Assembly (NCBI GenBank): GCA_963923455.1
Contig: CAWULT010000069.1
Span: forward strand, 1-24,498
Direction of reading: 5' to 3'
Source: CAWULT01 sp963923455
Lineage (GTDB): Bacteria; Acidobacteriota; Vicinamibacteria; Vicinamibacterales; UBA2999
Length of the DNA: 24,498 nt
Shown piece after piece: positions 1 to 7,356 of the stretch. A program made the translations under genes and the position numbers. The notes beneath the pieces are model-generated. The model saw nothing but the letters and a program-made list of their open reading frames with translations, was not told the DNA's origin and searched no databases. The stretch's first letter is position 1, and each line of letters begins with the position of its first letter.

Positions 1-1671
1 GAGCTTCCGCTTCGCGGCCTCCTTCTGCCACTCGGCCGAATAGCCGTTGCCGTTGAAGATGATCCGCTTGTGGTCCTTGACCATCTTGGTCAGCAGCTTG
101 GCGACCGCCTTGTTCAGGTCCTCGCCCTTCGCCGTGGCGGCCTCGAGCTCGTTGGCGACCCACTCGAGCGAGTCGGCCATCGCGACGTTCAGCACCGTGT
201 TCGGGAACGCGATGTTCTGGCCCGACGACACCGCGCGGAACTCGAACTTGTTGCCGGTGAACGCGAACGGACTCGTGCGGTTGCGGTCACCCGCGTCGCG
301 CGGCAGCTTCGGCAGGACGCTCACGCCGATGTCGAGCGTGCCTCCCTGCTTGGTCGACTTCGCGCCACCCTTCTCGATCTGCTCGAAGATGTCCGTCAGC
401 ATGTCGCCCAGGAAGATCGACAGGATGGCGGGCGGCGCCTCGTTGGCGCCCAGGCGGTGATCGTTGCCGGCGCTGGCGATCGTCGCGCGCAGCAGGCCCT
501 GCCACTTGTCGACCGCACGCAGCACGGCCGCGCAGAACACCAGGAACTGCATGTTGTCGTGCGGCGTGGCGCCGGGGCCGAGCAGGTTGTTGCCGAACTC
601 GTCGGAGAGCGACCAGTTGTTGTGCTTGCCCGACCCGTTGACGCCGGCGAACGGCTTCTCGTGCAGCAGGCAGGCGAGGCCGTACTTCGGCGCCACCTTC
701 TTGAGCACTTCCATCGTCATCATCTGGTGATCGACGGCGACGTTGGCGGTCTCGAAGACCGGGGCGATCTCGTACTGGCTCGGCGCCACCTCGTTGTGGC
801 GCGTCTTGACGGGCACGCCCACCTTGAACAGCTCGTCCTCGACCTCCGCCATGCAGGCCAGCACGCGCTCGGGGATCGCGCCGAAGTACTGGTCCTCCAT
901 CTCCTGCCCCTTCGGCGGCGTCGCGCCGAACAGGGTGCGGCCCGCGTTGATGAGGTCGGGGCGGGCGAAGAAGAAGTTGCGGTCGATCAGGAAGTACTCC
1001 TGCTCGGGGCCGCAGGTCGCGGTGACGCGCTCGGCCGTCGATCCGAACAGCTTCAGCACGCGGACGGCCTGCTTCGACACGGCCTCCATCGAGCGGAGCA
1101 GCGGCGTCTTCTTGTCGAGCGCCTCCCCCGTCCAGCTGACGAAGGCCGTCGGAATCACCAGCGTGACGCTGTTGTTGGCCACCAGCAGCCACGGCGGGCT
1201 CGTCGGGTCCCACGCCGTGTAGCCGCGGGCCTCGAAGGTGGAGCGCATGCCGCCCGACGGGAAGCTCGACGCGTCGGGCTCGCCCTGGATGAGTTCCTTC
1301 CCGCGGAACTCCGCGATCGCTCCGCCGTCGCTCGTCGGCGACAGGAACGAGTCGTGCTTCTCGGCGGTGATGCCGGTCAGCGGCTGGAACCAGTGGGTGT
1401 AGTGGGTGGCGCCGTGCTCGACGGCCCATTCCTTCAGCGCGGTGGCCACCGCGTCGGCAGTGGAGACGTCGAGCGGCTCGCCGCGGGTAATCGTGGCGCG
1501 CAGCGCGCGGTACACCGGCTTCGGCAGCCGCTCCTGCTGCACCTTGTCATTGAAAACCCGACTGCCAAACACGTCGGTCGCCTTGACCGACGGCGTGGCC
1601 GAGACGCGTCCCTCGGTGAGCGACCACTCGCGGATGCTCCTGACGGCTTCGGAAAGTGCTGCGGATCCCAT
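1..1671 (-). CDS. glnN: Glutamine synthetase type III (C-terminus beyond window)
   Basis: Makes glutamine from glutamate, ammonia and ATP in the cytoplasm; GSIII is a dodecamer unrelated in detail to GlnA type I. The frame is open from the left edge to an ATG at 1671, giving 557 residues; GSIII proteins usually run to about 700 or more, so the C-terminus is missing only because the window ends. Visible GSIII signatures: DVFGSRVF (res. 33-40), GATHYTHWFQPLTG (87-100), QGEPDASSFPSGG (129-141), FEARGYTAWDP (146-156), and the active-site stretch FAGVNGSGKHNNW around K349. The start is set by the family N-terminus and by AAAGGA 11 nt upstream. The leader is about 70-80 nt if the candidate promoter at 1751-1780 is right. 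Transcribed divergently from the homocysteine methyltransferase. No stop or frameshift seen. Confidence 0.95.
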   Translation of the reverse strand, partial: MGSAALSEAVRSIREWSLTEGRVSATPSVKATDVFGSRVFNDKVQQERLPKPVYRALRATITRGEPLDVSTADAVATALKEWAVEHGATHYTHWFQPLTGITAEKHDSFLSPTSDGGAIAEFRGKELIQGEPDASSFPSGGMRSTFEARGYTAWDPTSPPWLLVANNSVTLVIPTAFVSWTGEALDKKTPLLRSMEAVSKQAVRVLKLFGSTAERVTATCGPEQEYFLIDRNFFFARPDLINAGRTLFGATPPKGQEMEDQYFGAIPERVLACMAEVEDELFKVGVPVKTRHNEVAPSQYEIAPVFETANVAVDHQMMTMEVLKKVAPKYGLACLLHEKPFAGVNGSGKHNNWSLSDEFGNNLLGPGATPHDNMQFLVFCAAVLRAVDKWQGLLRATIASAGNDHRLGANEAPPAILSIFLGDMLTDIFEQIEKGGAKSTKQGGTLDIGVSVLPKLPRDAGDRNRTSPFAFTGNKFEFRAVSSGQNIAFPNTVLNVAMADSLEWVANELEAATAKGEDLNKAVAKLLTKMVKDHKRIIFNGNGYSAEWQKEAAKRKL

Positions 1672-1750
1672 CTGGCGGCCTGTCCTTTCTCTGGTGTCTT
1701 GCGACCTGTCGAGGCCCCGATCCACCGTGAGCGAGGACCGAAGCTGACCA

Positions 1751-1780
1751 ATTATGCACCGCAGCAGGCGCAGTCTGCAA
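1751..1780 (-). promoter_or_regulatory. Candidate sigma-70 promoter of glnN
   Basis: Read on the minus strand, TTGCAG (1775-1780) and CATAAT (1751-1756) are separated by 18 nt, and TG stands directly before the -10 box. The predicted start lies near 1744, about 73 nt before the glnN ATG. The -35 box is one half of the 14-bp palindrome at 1775-1788, so a regulator binding there would touch RNA polymerase directly. This is pattern matching only. Confidence 0.45.
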
Positions 1781-1788
1781 TATTGCAG
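1775..1788. promoter_or_regulatory. Perfect 14-bp palindrome, likely operator
   Basis: CTGCAATATTGCAG is an uninterrupted perfect palindrome in an AT-richer patch of a GC-rich genome. It overlaps the candidate -35 of glnN and is centred near position -37 of that promoter, which fits either repression or class-II activation. I cannot name the regulator; it does not match the Bacillus GlnR (TGTNA-N7-TNACA) or cyanobacterial NtcA (GTA-N8-TAC) consensus. Confidence 0.5.
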
Positions 1789-1806
1789 GCCTTAATCGCC
1801 CAAAGG

Positions 1807-1825
1807 CCTCTGATATCTGCAGAGG
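1807..1825. promoter_or_regulatory. Inverted repeat, 6-bp arms
   Basis: CCTCTG (1807-1812) and CAGAGG (1820-1825) flank a 7-nt spacer. It lies about 70 nt upstream of the predicted glnN start, between the 14-bp palindrome and the longer dyad at 1824-1868. It could be an activator site or chance; alone it is weak. Confidence 0.3.
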
Positions 1826-1868
1826 TGACACCACATTCGTGCGTACATTGCACAAATTCGATGTCACC
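1824..1868. promoter_or_regulatory. 45-bp composite dyad between glnN and the methyltransferase gene
   Basis: Two nested pairs of arms share one centre. The outer arms are GGTGACA (1824-1830) and TGTCACC (1862-1868), perfect over 7 bp. The inner arms are ATTCGTGC (1835-1842) and GCACAAAT (1850-1857), with 7 of 8 positions pairing, around a 7-nt centre. The 4-nt spacers between outer and inner arms are equal on both sides, so the whole 45 bp is symmetric. This suggests cooperative binding of a dimeric regulator at the divergent promoter region. A structured RNA in the leader of the rightward gene is the alternative. Confidence 0.5.
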
Positions 1869-1994
1869 GTGGCGTCCGGGAGACGCCCGCGGGGGCGATC
1901 CGCCGCACGCGCGTGCGCGTCTCGCACGGCTGGACGCGAACGGGGCCCCACCACAGGCCGCAAGCAGGGAACCGTCTGTGCTACTGATCTCGCG
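1869..1994. other. Leader region before the methyltransferase gene
   Basis: With the dyads, this completes the 323-nt gene-free stretch 1672-1994. It is GC-rich and contains GC-heavy short repeats but no strong Shine-Dalgarno sequence close to the ATG at 1995; AGCAGGGAA lies too far upstream. I looked for SAM, SAH and cobalamin riboswitch hallmarks and could not assemble any. Confidence 0.4.
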
Positions 1995-2996
1995 ATGCCG
2001 CTCGCGCCCGACACGGGCCCGTCCTCGCCCCAGGCGGCGCGCACGTTCCAGGCCGCCCTCGCCGCGCGCGCGCTCGTGCTGGACGGCGCGCTGGCGACGT
2101 TCGTCGCCCCGTCGCCGACGCGCGTCGCGCCCTGCGATGCGCTGACGCACGACGACCCGGGGCGCCTGCTGGCCACCCACCACGCGTATCTGGCTGCCGG
2201 GGCCGACATCATCCGGACCAACACGTTCCAGAGCGGCCCGCCGTGGGCCGCTGGCGCACGCGGCGCAGGGGCGCGCGCGCGCGCGGCGGCGCGACTCGCT
2301 CGCACGGCCGCCGACGACGTCACGCGCGCCTTCCCTGCCCGGCCGCGCTGGGTTGCCGGCACCATCGGCCCACCGACGGCGCCGACGCCGTCGCCACTCG
2401 ACGCGCACGCCCGGGCAGTCCTGCAGCGCGGATACGAGCACCTGCTTCGCGAACTGCTCGACGGAGGCGTGGACCTGCTGCTCGTGGAGACCATCTTCCG
2501 GACCGACTGGGTTCCGGTAATCGCCGACGCTCTTCATCAGGCGATGCACGAGACGGGCGTCGACCGGCCCTGGCTGCTCTCGTTCGCGCTCGCGGACGAC
2601 ACGGAACCGTCGATCGGGGGCGTCCCGCTCGCGGAGGCGGCATCGGCCGTCGTGCCGTTCGCGCCCCTCGCGGTCGGTGTCAACTGCGGGACCGGATCGG
2701 CTGGCGTCCGGACGGCCCTCCGCGCGCTGGCGTCGCTCCGAATCCCGTTCCGGACCTGCCATCCCAGCGCCGGCCTTCCCGATGCCGCCGGCGGCTACGC
2801 GGGTACACCGGGCGAGCTGGCCGGCGCCCTCGGTGCCCTCGTGGAGGAGGGTCTCCTCGACGTGGCCGGCGGGTGCTGCGGCACGACGCCGGCGCACATC
2901 GCCGCACTCGCCGCCGCCCTCGCGGCCTCGCCCCGTCCGCCGGCCGGCACCGGCTCCGGCGTTGCGGCGGCGCGTCCGCGCGCGACACAATGCTGA
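1995..2996 (+). CDS. Homocysteine S-methyltransferase family protein
   Basis: A 333-residue Hcy-binding TIM barrel that moves a methyl group to homocysteine, forming methionine. Visible motifs: LDGALATF near residue 29, the MetH-like AGTIGPPT (121-128), LLLVETIF (161-168), and the three zinc cysteines in VGVNCGTG (C231) and GGCCGTTPAHI (C294, C295). The length fits a stand-alone Hcy domain as in MmuM/BHMT, or a split MetH N-terminal module; AGTIGP leans to MetH-like. No cobalamin or folate domain follows, so the methyl donor is unknown. An in-frame GTG at 1839 would add an Arg-rich, low-complexity extension and runs through the 45-bp dyad, so I prefer the ATG at 1995. A GNAT gene follows after 34 nt. 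Confidence 0.9.
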   Translation: MPLAPDTGPSSPQAARTFQAALAARALVLDGALATFVAPSPTRVAPCDALTHDDPGRLLATHHAYLAAGADIIRTNTFQSGPPWAAGARGAGARARAAARLARTAADDVTRAFPARPRWVAGTIGPPTAPTPSPLDAHARAVLQRGYEHLLRELLDGGVDLLLVETIFRTDWVPVIADALHQAMHETGVDRPWLLSFALADDTEPSIGGVPLAEAASAVVPFAPLAVGVNCGTGSAGVRTALRALASLRIPFRTCHPSAGLPDAAGGYAGTPGELAGALGALVEEGLLDVAGGCCGTTPAHIAALAAALAASPRPPAGTGSGVAAARPRATQC

Positions 2997-3030
2997 CGGC
3001 CGTCAGCCGGCCGTTCCGCCTGGAGCCGAC

Positions 3031-3621
3031 TTGGAATACCTGATCAAGCAGTACGCGCTGGAACCGGGAGCGCTCGAGATCCAGTACATCGAGGAGTACT
3101 TCGGCGAGTTTCCGCGCAAGAAGACCGCCAGCGAGATCGTCAACCGCCTCCGCAACCGCGAGTTCCTGATCCTGATGGCCGAGAGTTCGCTGCCGGACGA
3201 CCCGGGAACGGTCGTGCCGGTCTCGTTCAAGGTCGTGCACGAGATCACCGCGCACGAGGCCGACCCCAAGCTCGCCGACCTGGTGGCACGGCTCAAGGAC
3301 TGCGTGCGGTTCGAGGGCCGGAAGGTCCTCTACAGCTGGGTCGGTGGCACGCGACGGGACTGGCGCGGCCAGGGCCATTTCCGCGCCCTGACCGAGGAGT
3401 CGGAGGCCTGGGCGCACGCGAGCGGCTTCCACGAAGTCGTCGTCAAGACCAAAAACCGCTTCTACGACATGCGCGGCACCCTCGATCACCTCGAGTTCGA
3501 CGTGATCAAGTACGAGGTGAATGCGGCCGACAACCGCGAGTCGAAGGTGTACCTCAGTAAGCAGCTGACGTCCGACGTTCTGCGCGCCCACACGAGCAGC
3601 CGGACGGTCGTCCAGGTCTGA
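3031..3621 (+). CDS. GNAT-family N-acetyltransferase, TTG start
   Basis: A 196-residue protein with a GNAT core: the acetyl-CoA pyrophosphate loop appears as RRDWRGQGHFRAL (RGQG at 112-115), followed by an amphipathic helix and the strand GFHEVVVKTKNRFYD. The acceptor is unknown; VVVKTKNRF-type endings occur in several uncharacterised GNATs. No ATG precedes conserved sequence in this frame. TTG at 3031 has CTGGAG five nt upstream, which makes it the best start. It lies 34 nt after the methyltransferase stop on the same strand and is probably co-transcribed. It ends before a 7-bp hairpin. Confidence 0.8.
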   Translation: MEYLIKQYALEPGALEIQYIEEYFGEFPRKKTASEIVNRLRNREFLILMAESSLPDDPGTVVPVSFKVVHEITAHEADPKLADLVARLKDCVRFEGRKVLYSWVGGTRRDWRGQGHFRALTEESEAWAHASGFHEVVVKTKNRFYDMRGTLDHLEFDVIKYEVNAADNRESKVYLSKQLTSDVLRAHTSSRTVVQV

Positions 3622-3628
3622 GACGGCG

Positions 3629-3654
3629 GGCGCGGCCCGTCGTCGGACCGCGCC
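3629..3654 (+). terminator. Possible terminator after the GNAT gene
   Basis: GGCGCGG (3629-3635) pairs perfectly with CCGCGCC (3648-3654) around a 12-nt loop, starting 7 nt after the GNAT stop. No U-tract follows. It is a modest hairpin in GC-rich DNA. Confidence 0.35.
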
Positions 3655-3764
3655 GGCCCGCGGCTCTCACGCGCCGCCGTGCAGCCGGCTGGTCAGGCGC
3701 TTCACGGCGAGCCCGACCCCCATCCTCGCCGCGTCCACCGTCCGCATCCGGAAACGTTCGGCGA
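3655..3764. other. Gene-free stretch beside the kinase remnant
   Basis: Part of the gene-free interval 3622-3936. On the minus strand a short frame runs from within the kinase scrap to a stop at 3667-3669 and ends in RLTSRLHGGA. I recognise no family in it; it may be further decayed coding sequence or noise. Confidence 0.3.
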
Positions 3765-3940
3765 TCACTTCGCCAGCCCGAAGTCGACGATCTCGACCGC
3801 GTCCCCGGTCAGGACGAGGATGCAACCTGCCGCCCCAGGCGCGCGTCGCGGGCCCGATACACGACGCCCATCGCCCCGCCGCCGAGCGACTCCAGGATTT
3901 CGTAGTGGCCGATGGTGGCGCCGATCAGCGAATCCGTCAT
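3765..3940 (-). pseudogene. Ser/Thr protein kinase remnant with internal deletion
   Basis: From an ATG at 3940 the frame reads 43 residues, including IGHYEILESLGGGAMGVVYR and then ARDARLGRQVA, the glycine-rich loop and start of beta-3 of a bacterial Hanks-type kinase. It then stops at 3809-3811. Immediately overlapping, in another frame (3765-3821), is ILVLTGDAVEIVDFGLAK and a stop: the strand after the catalytic loop plus the DFG motif. The beta-3 lysine, helix C, hinge and HRD loop (roughly 100 residues) are missing, as is everything after DFG. The ATG overlaps the TGA of the oxidoreductase gene (ATGA), so an intact kinase was probably the last, translationally coupled cistron. It cannot be an active kinase. 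Confidence 0.75.
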
Positions 3941-4926
3941 CGAGCGTCCGACACGGTCAGCACGATCTTGCCGATGTGCGCGCTCGACTCCATCATCCGA
4001 TGCGCCTCCTCGGCACGCTCGAGCGGCAGCGCCACGTGAATGACGGGCCGCACGACACCACGGTCGAGCAGCGGCCAGACCTCCGCGCGCAGGGCCGCCG
4101 CGATGGCGCCCTTCTCCGCCGCCGACCGGGGCCGCAGCGTGGACCCCGTGATCGTCAGCCGGCGGCCCAGGATCCGCCGCAGGTCGATCGTCGCCGTGGC
4201 CGCCTCCAGCAGCCCGATCTGCACCAGGCGGCCGCCGGTCGCCAGCACGGCCAGATTGCGGTCCACGTAGCTGCCGCCCATGATGTCGAGGACGAGGTCG
4301 ACGCCGCGCCCGCCGGTGAGGGCCTGCACGACGGCCACGAAGTCCGACGTCCGGTAGTTGATCGCCTGCGTGGCGCCGAGGCGTTCACAGGCCCGGCACT
4401 TCTCGTCGGACCCCGCGGTCGCGTAGACGTGGGCGCCGCGCGCAGCGGCGAGTTGGATGGCCGTCGTCCCGATCCCGCTCGTCCCCCCATGGAACAGCGC
4501 CGTTTCGCCCGCGCGAAGGCCGCCCCGTTCGAAGACGTTGGTCCAGACGGTGAAGTACGTCTCCGGCAGCGCGGCCGCCTCCACCATGTCGAACCCCGCG
4601 GGCACCGGCAGGCACTGCCCTTCGGGCGCAACGCACAAGCCGGCGTATCCCCCACCAGCCACGAGCGCGCACACACGGTCTCCGACCTGCCACGCGCGGA
4701 CTCCCTCGCCGACCGCACGGATGGTGCCGGCCACTTCGAGCCCGGGCAGATCGCTCGCCCCGGGCGGCGGCGGATACGCGCCCTGCCGCTGCAGGACGTC
4801 GGGCCGGTTCACGCCCGCGGCCGCCACCGCGATGAGAACCTCTCCAGGCCCGGGCACCGGATCGGGCCGCTGGGCCAACCGCAGCACGTCCGGCCCGCCG
4901 GGACGACTGATCTCTATGCAGCGCAT
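3937..4926 (-). CDS. Zinc-free NAD(P)H quinone oxidoreductase (MDR family, PIG3-like)
   Basis: A 329-residue medium-chain reductase expected to reduce quinones or enones with NADPH. It shows the GroES-like N-terminus with GPGEVLIAVAAAGVNRPD (27-44), QRQGAYPPP, the Rossmann loop HGGTSGIGTTA (146-156), and the PIG3-like segment ITGSTLRPRS. No catalytic or structural zinc cysteine cluster is visible. The start at 4926 fits the family N-terminus and has AGGAG five nt upstream; that site overlaps the stop codon of the preceding gene (TAGGAG). Its own TGA overlaps the ATG of the kinase remnant. It is the last intact gene of the threonine dehydrogenase operon. Confidence 0.88.
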   Translation of the reverse strand: MRCIEISRPGGPDVLRLAQRPDPVPGPGEVLIAVAAAGVNRPDVLQRQGAYPPPPGASDLPGLEVAGTIRAVGEGVRAWQVGDRVCALVAGGGYAGLCVAPEGQCLPVPAGFDMVEAAALPETYFTVWTNVFERGGLRAGETALFHGGTSGIGTTAIQLAAARGAHVYATAGSDEKCRACERLGATQAINYRTSDFVAVVQALTGGRGVDLVLDIMGGSYVDRNLAVLATGGRLVQIGLLEAATATIDLRRILGRRLTITGSTLRPRSAAEKGAIAAALRAEVWPLLDRGVVRPVIHVALPLERAEEAHRMMESSAHIGKIVLTVSDAR

Positions 4927-4933
4927 GACGCTC

Positions 4934-6280
4934 CTACCGTGTCGGTGACGCCAGCCCCGAGGGCAGGCGCGGCGACGACAGGAGCGCGGCAAACGGCGCC
5001 CAGCGCGCGGCTCCACCCTGTCCGCTGCGCGCCTCGACGTAGCGCGCCACCATGTCCTTGCCGAGGTTGTAGTTGATCACGTAGCTCCGGTACTGATCGA
5101 TGAAGCGCAGGCGCTGTTCCGCCCGCGCGCGCGACTGCAGCCCGAATCGTTCGAGCCAGTCCGCCGCGGCCGTCGCGTCGATCCGGCCGTCGAGGTAGTC
5201 GCGCGCCGCCTCGTTGCCCGCGTACGACAACCGATCCATCAGCGCCAGGAGCTCGTAGTAGTCGCCGGCGGCCGCCGCGTCCAGGCCCGCGGCCGGGAAG
5301 ATCACGTCGCGCTCGAACGCGATCCGGTCCGCCTTCGGAAAGGCCACCTCGATCCCGTAATTGGCCGTCCCCTCCGCGATGAGCGACTGCGGCGAGAACA
5401 GCGGGTAGACGGTGTACTCCACCCACCCGCGCTCCCGCACCAGATGCTGCTCCAGCAGCACGTTGTAGACGTGGTGGCCGGGGTACCCCTCATGGCATGC
5501 CAGGTCGATCGCGCGGTCGACGTAGATTGGCAGATCGGTGTTCACCTGGATCAGGCTCTGGTAGTTGCCCCGGTACCAGTTGTAGCCGCTCCAGCTCTTG
5601 CCGGTGACGTACTCGACCGTGAAGCGCTCGCCGGCCGGCATCGGCACCTGGGCCAGCGTGCGGCTGCGGCATCCCTCGATCGCGGCCGTGAAAGTCGCAT
5701 CCAGCCGATCCGTCGGAATGACGAACCGGTTGCGGAACGCGGTATAGCGCTCGAGCAGCGGCCCTTGGCCCGGCAGACGCGCGTCGAGCGCGGCCAGCAC
5801 CGCCTCGAACTCGCTCGACGGACGCGTCGGCGCCACGGCGTCATAGAGCGCCTTCGACTCCTCGTCGAACGTCAGCCGACGGCCGCCGAGCATCTCCGCC
5901 CGGGCCCGCAGGCTCTCGAGCTGGCGCACCAGGTACTGGTGCCGCAGCCGTACGAGTTCCTCTGCGCCGGCCGGCGGAACCGCGCGCGCCAGGTCCGCGG
6001 CGAGCACGCGCGCGTCGTCGGCAATGGCCGCCACCGGCCGCTTGGCGGCCTCGGCCGCCGTGCGCCACTCCGGTGGGCCGTAGTAGGCGTCCACGTAGTC
6101 GGTGTCGTGCTGCCCGAGGGCGAGCACGAGTTTCACGTAGCGTTCGGCCAGCGCGTTCATCGTCTCCGTTCCGGCCGGCGCGGTCGCCAGCCCCTCACCA
6201 GTCGTCGCCCCCCGACCGCAGCCGGTGCCCAGCAGCACGCAGAGGCCGACAGCCGCCCATCCCCGCGCGCCAGCGCTCAT
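4934..6280 (-). CDS. DUF885-family metallohydrolase, exported
   Basis: A 448-residue protein with the DUF885 signature CHEGYPGHH (H263, E264, H269) and a second acidic motif AEGTANYG (E303), the usual zinc-site pattern of this peptidase-like family. The substrate is unknown. The N-terminus MSAGARGWAAVGLCVLLGTGC resembles a lipoprotein signal with C21 as acceptor, though Gly at -3 is atypical for a lipobox, so the export route is uncertain. The chosen ATG (6280) overlaps the stop of the threonine dehydrogenase gene as ATGA, and the signal sequence begins there. An upstream extension to 6397 would be Arg-rich and lie within that gene. Its stop is 7 nt from the next start. Confidence 0.82.
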   Translation of the reverse strand: MSAGARGWAAVGLCVLLGTGCGRGATTGEGLATAPAGTETMNALAERYVKLVLALGQHDTDYVDAYYGPPEWRTAAEAAKRPVAAIADDARVLAADLARAVPPAGAEELVRLRHQYLVRQLESLRARAEMLGGRRLTFDEESKALYDAVAPTRPSSEFEAVLAALDARLPGQGPLLERYTAFRNRFVIPTDRLDATFTAAIEGCRSRTLAQVPMPAGERFTVEYVTGKSWSGYNWYRGNYQSLIQVNTDLPIYVDRAIDLACHEGYPGHHVYNVLLEQHLVRERGWVEYTVYPLFSPQSLIAEGTANYGIEVAFPKADRIAFERDVIFPAAGLDAAAAGDYYELLALMDRLSYAGNEAARDYLDGRIDATAAADWLERFGLQSRARAEQRLRFIDQYRSYVINYNLGKDMVARYVEARSGQGGAARWAPFAALLSSPRLPSGLASPTR

Positions 6281-7287
6281 CGGTACCGCCCGCGGATGGT
6301 GGGAATCAGGTACTCGTCGAACGCCCGTGCGAAGTCGAACCGCGGCCGGAACCCCCAATCCGCGCGCGCGCGTGCGTCGTCGACAGACGCAGGCCACGAG
6401 TCGACGATCGCCTGTCGCTTCAGGTCGGTCCGGAACGTGATGTCGGCCGACGGAAACGCCTCGACCACGGCGGTCCGGATCTGATCCGCCGAGGGGCTGA
6501 ACGAGCCCAGGTTGTAGGCCGTGCGCGTGAGGGTCTCGCGCGGGGCCTCGGCCAGGGCCAGCAGCGCATCGATGGCGTCAGGCATCGCCATGAACGGAAT
6601 GGTCGTATCGGGCCTGACGAAGCACGCGTAGGGTACGCCGCGCGCGGCCGCGTGGATCATCTCGGGCGCGTAGTCGGACGTCCCGCCCGACGGCACGGTC
6701 TCCGCCGAGATGAGGCCCGGGAACCGGACCGATCGGAAGTCGAGCAGCAGCGGCGCCTGCGCCGAAAGCTGCTTGTAGTAGCGCGAGTAGTACCGCCCGA
6801 GATGCTCGCAGTAGAGCTTGTTGCACCCGTACATCGTCTGCGGCGTGTTCCACTCGTCCTCGCGGACGGCGCCGGCGGCCGTCTTCGTCGCCAGGTCCGG
6901 CAGGCCGTACGCGGCAATCGACGACGGATAGACGAACACGACGGGCCGCCCGTGCGACTCGCCCTCCCGCTGCGAGAACTCCAGCAGGTTCAGCGTGCCC
7001 TCCACGTTGACCGCGTGCGCCGTGACGGGCGTGAACTCCGCGCGGGTCGACAGCAGCGCGGCCAGGTGGAAGACCAGGTCGACCTCGAACTCCGCGAGGA
7101 TCCGCTCGAGCAGCGGCTTGTCCGTGATCGACCCGGTGAACTCGCGCACGACGTGCCGCGACAGATCCGGGTCGAGCCGGGCGACGTCGATCGTGACGAT
7201 CGGCCGGGCGCGCTGCGCGAGCCGGGTGATCAGGCCATGCCCGATCTCCCCGCCCGCACCGGTGACCAGCGTGACGGGCGTACGCAT
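6277..7287 (-). CDS. L-threonine 3-dehydrogenase, SDR type
   Basis: Oxidises L-threonine to 2-amino-3-ketobutyrate with NAD+, the first step of threonine breakdown to glycine and acetyl-CoA. The 336-residue protein has the NAD loop TGAGGEIG (9-16), S122/S123, and the catalytic pair Y153-K157 in MYGCNK. What separates it from generic epimerases is RFPGLISAETVPSGGTSDYA, then FMAMPDAIDALLAL and DSWPASVDDARARADWGF, close to the SDR-type threonine dehydrogenase pattern rather than the zinc MDR enzyme. No kbl partner is in the window. The start is ATG at 7287, with AGGGG just upstream and a TAGAAT box 7 nt away. First gene of its operon. Confidence 0.87.
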   Translation of the reverse strand: MRTPVTLVTGAGGEIGHGLITRLAQRARPIVTIDVARLDPDLSRHVVREFTGSITDKPLLERILAEFEVDLVFHLAALLSTRAEFTPVTAHAVNVEGTLNLLEFSQREGESHGRPVVFVYPSSIAAYGLPDLATKTAAGAVREDEWNTPQTMYGCNKLYCEHLGRYYSRYYKQLSAQAPLLLDFRSVRFPGLISAETVPSGGTSDYAPEMIHAAARGVPYACFVRPDTTIPFMAMPDAIDALLALAEAPRETLTRTAYNLGSFSPSADQIRTAVVEAFPSADITFRTDLKRQAIVDSWPASVDDARARADWGFRPRFDFARAFDEYLIPTIRGRYR

Positions 7288-7294
7288 GGCCCCT

Positions 7295-7300
7295 ATTCTA
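7295..7300 (-). promoter_or_regulatory. Possible -10 element close to the tdh start
   Basis: TAGAAT on the minus strand lies 7 nt before the ATG of the threonine dehydrogenase gene. A start one helical half-turn downstream would fall at or next to the ATG, giving a leaderless or nearly leaderless mRNA. No -35 box is seen at 17 nt. Hypothetical. Confidence 0.25.
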
Positions 7301-7328
7301 GCGGCGCCCCCTGGCCGCCGCGCGTCCC

Positions 7329-7355
7329 GTCACGTCACGGCGCCCCCGACGTGAC
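7329..7355. repeat. Inverted repeat, perfect 8-bp arms
   Basis: GTCACGTC (7329-7336) and GACGTGAC (7348-7355) flank an 11-nt spacer. It directly abuts a second hairpin at 7357-7385, between the AIM24-type gene and the threonine dehydrogenase promoter region. It could be the second half of a double terminator or an operator for tdh. Confidence 0.45.
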
Positions 7356-7356
7356 C

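Noticed and set aside
1869..1994. Possible cobalamin, SAM or SAH riboswitch before the methionine gene
   Set aside because: A GGGAA and some GC-rich pairing exist, but I could not assemble the conserved cores of any of these aptamers, and GGGAA lies too close to the start for a cobalamin riboswitch.
70..2145. Long plus-strand open frame of 691 codons
   Set aside because: It is antisense to glnN, very rich in Arg, Leu and His without any family motif, and a by-product of third-position GC in the real gene.
2990..3043. 17-codon ORF overlapping the methyltransferase stop
   Set aside because: It has an ATG but no ribosome site, ends inside the GNAT gene and has no similarity I recognise.
3679..5076. 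Plus-strand open frame of 465 codons
   Set aside because: It is antisense to the oxidoreductase gene and the kinase remnant, of biased composition, with no motif.
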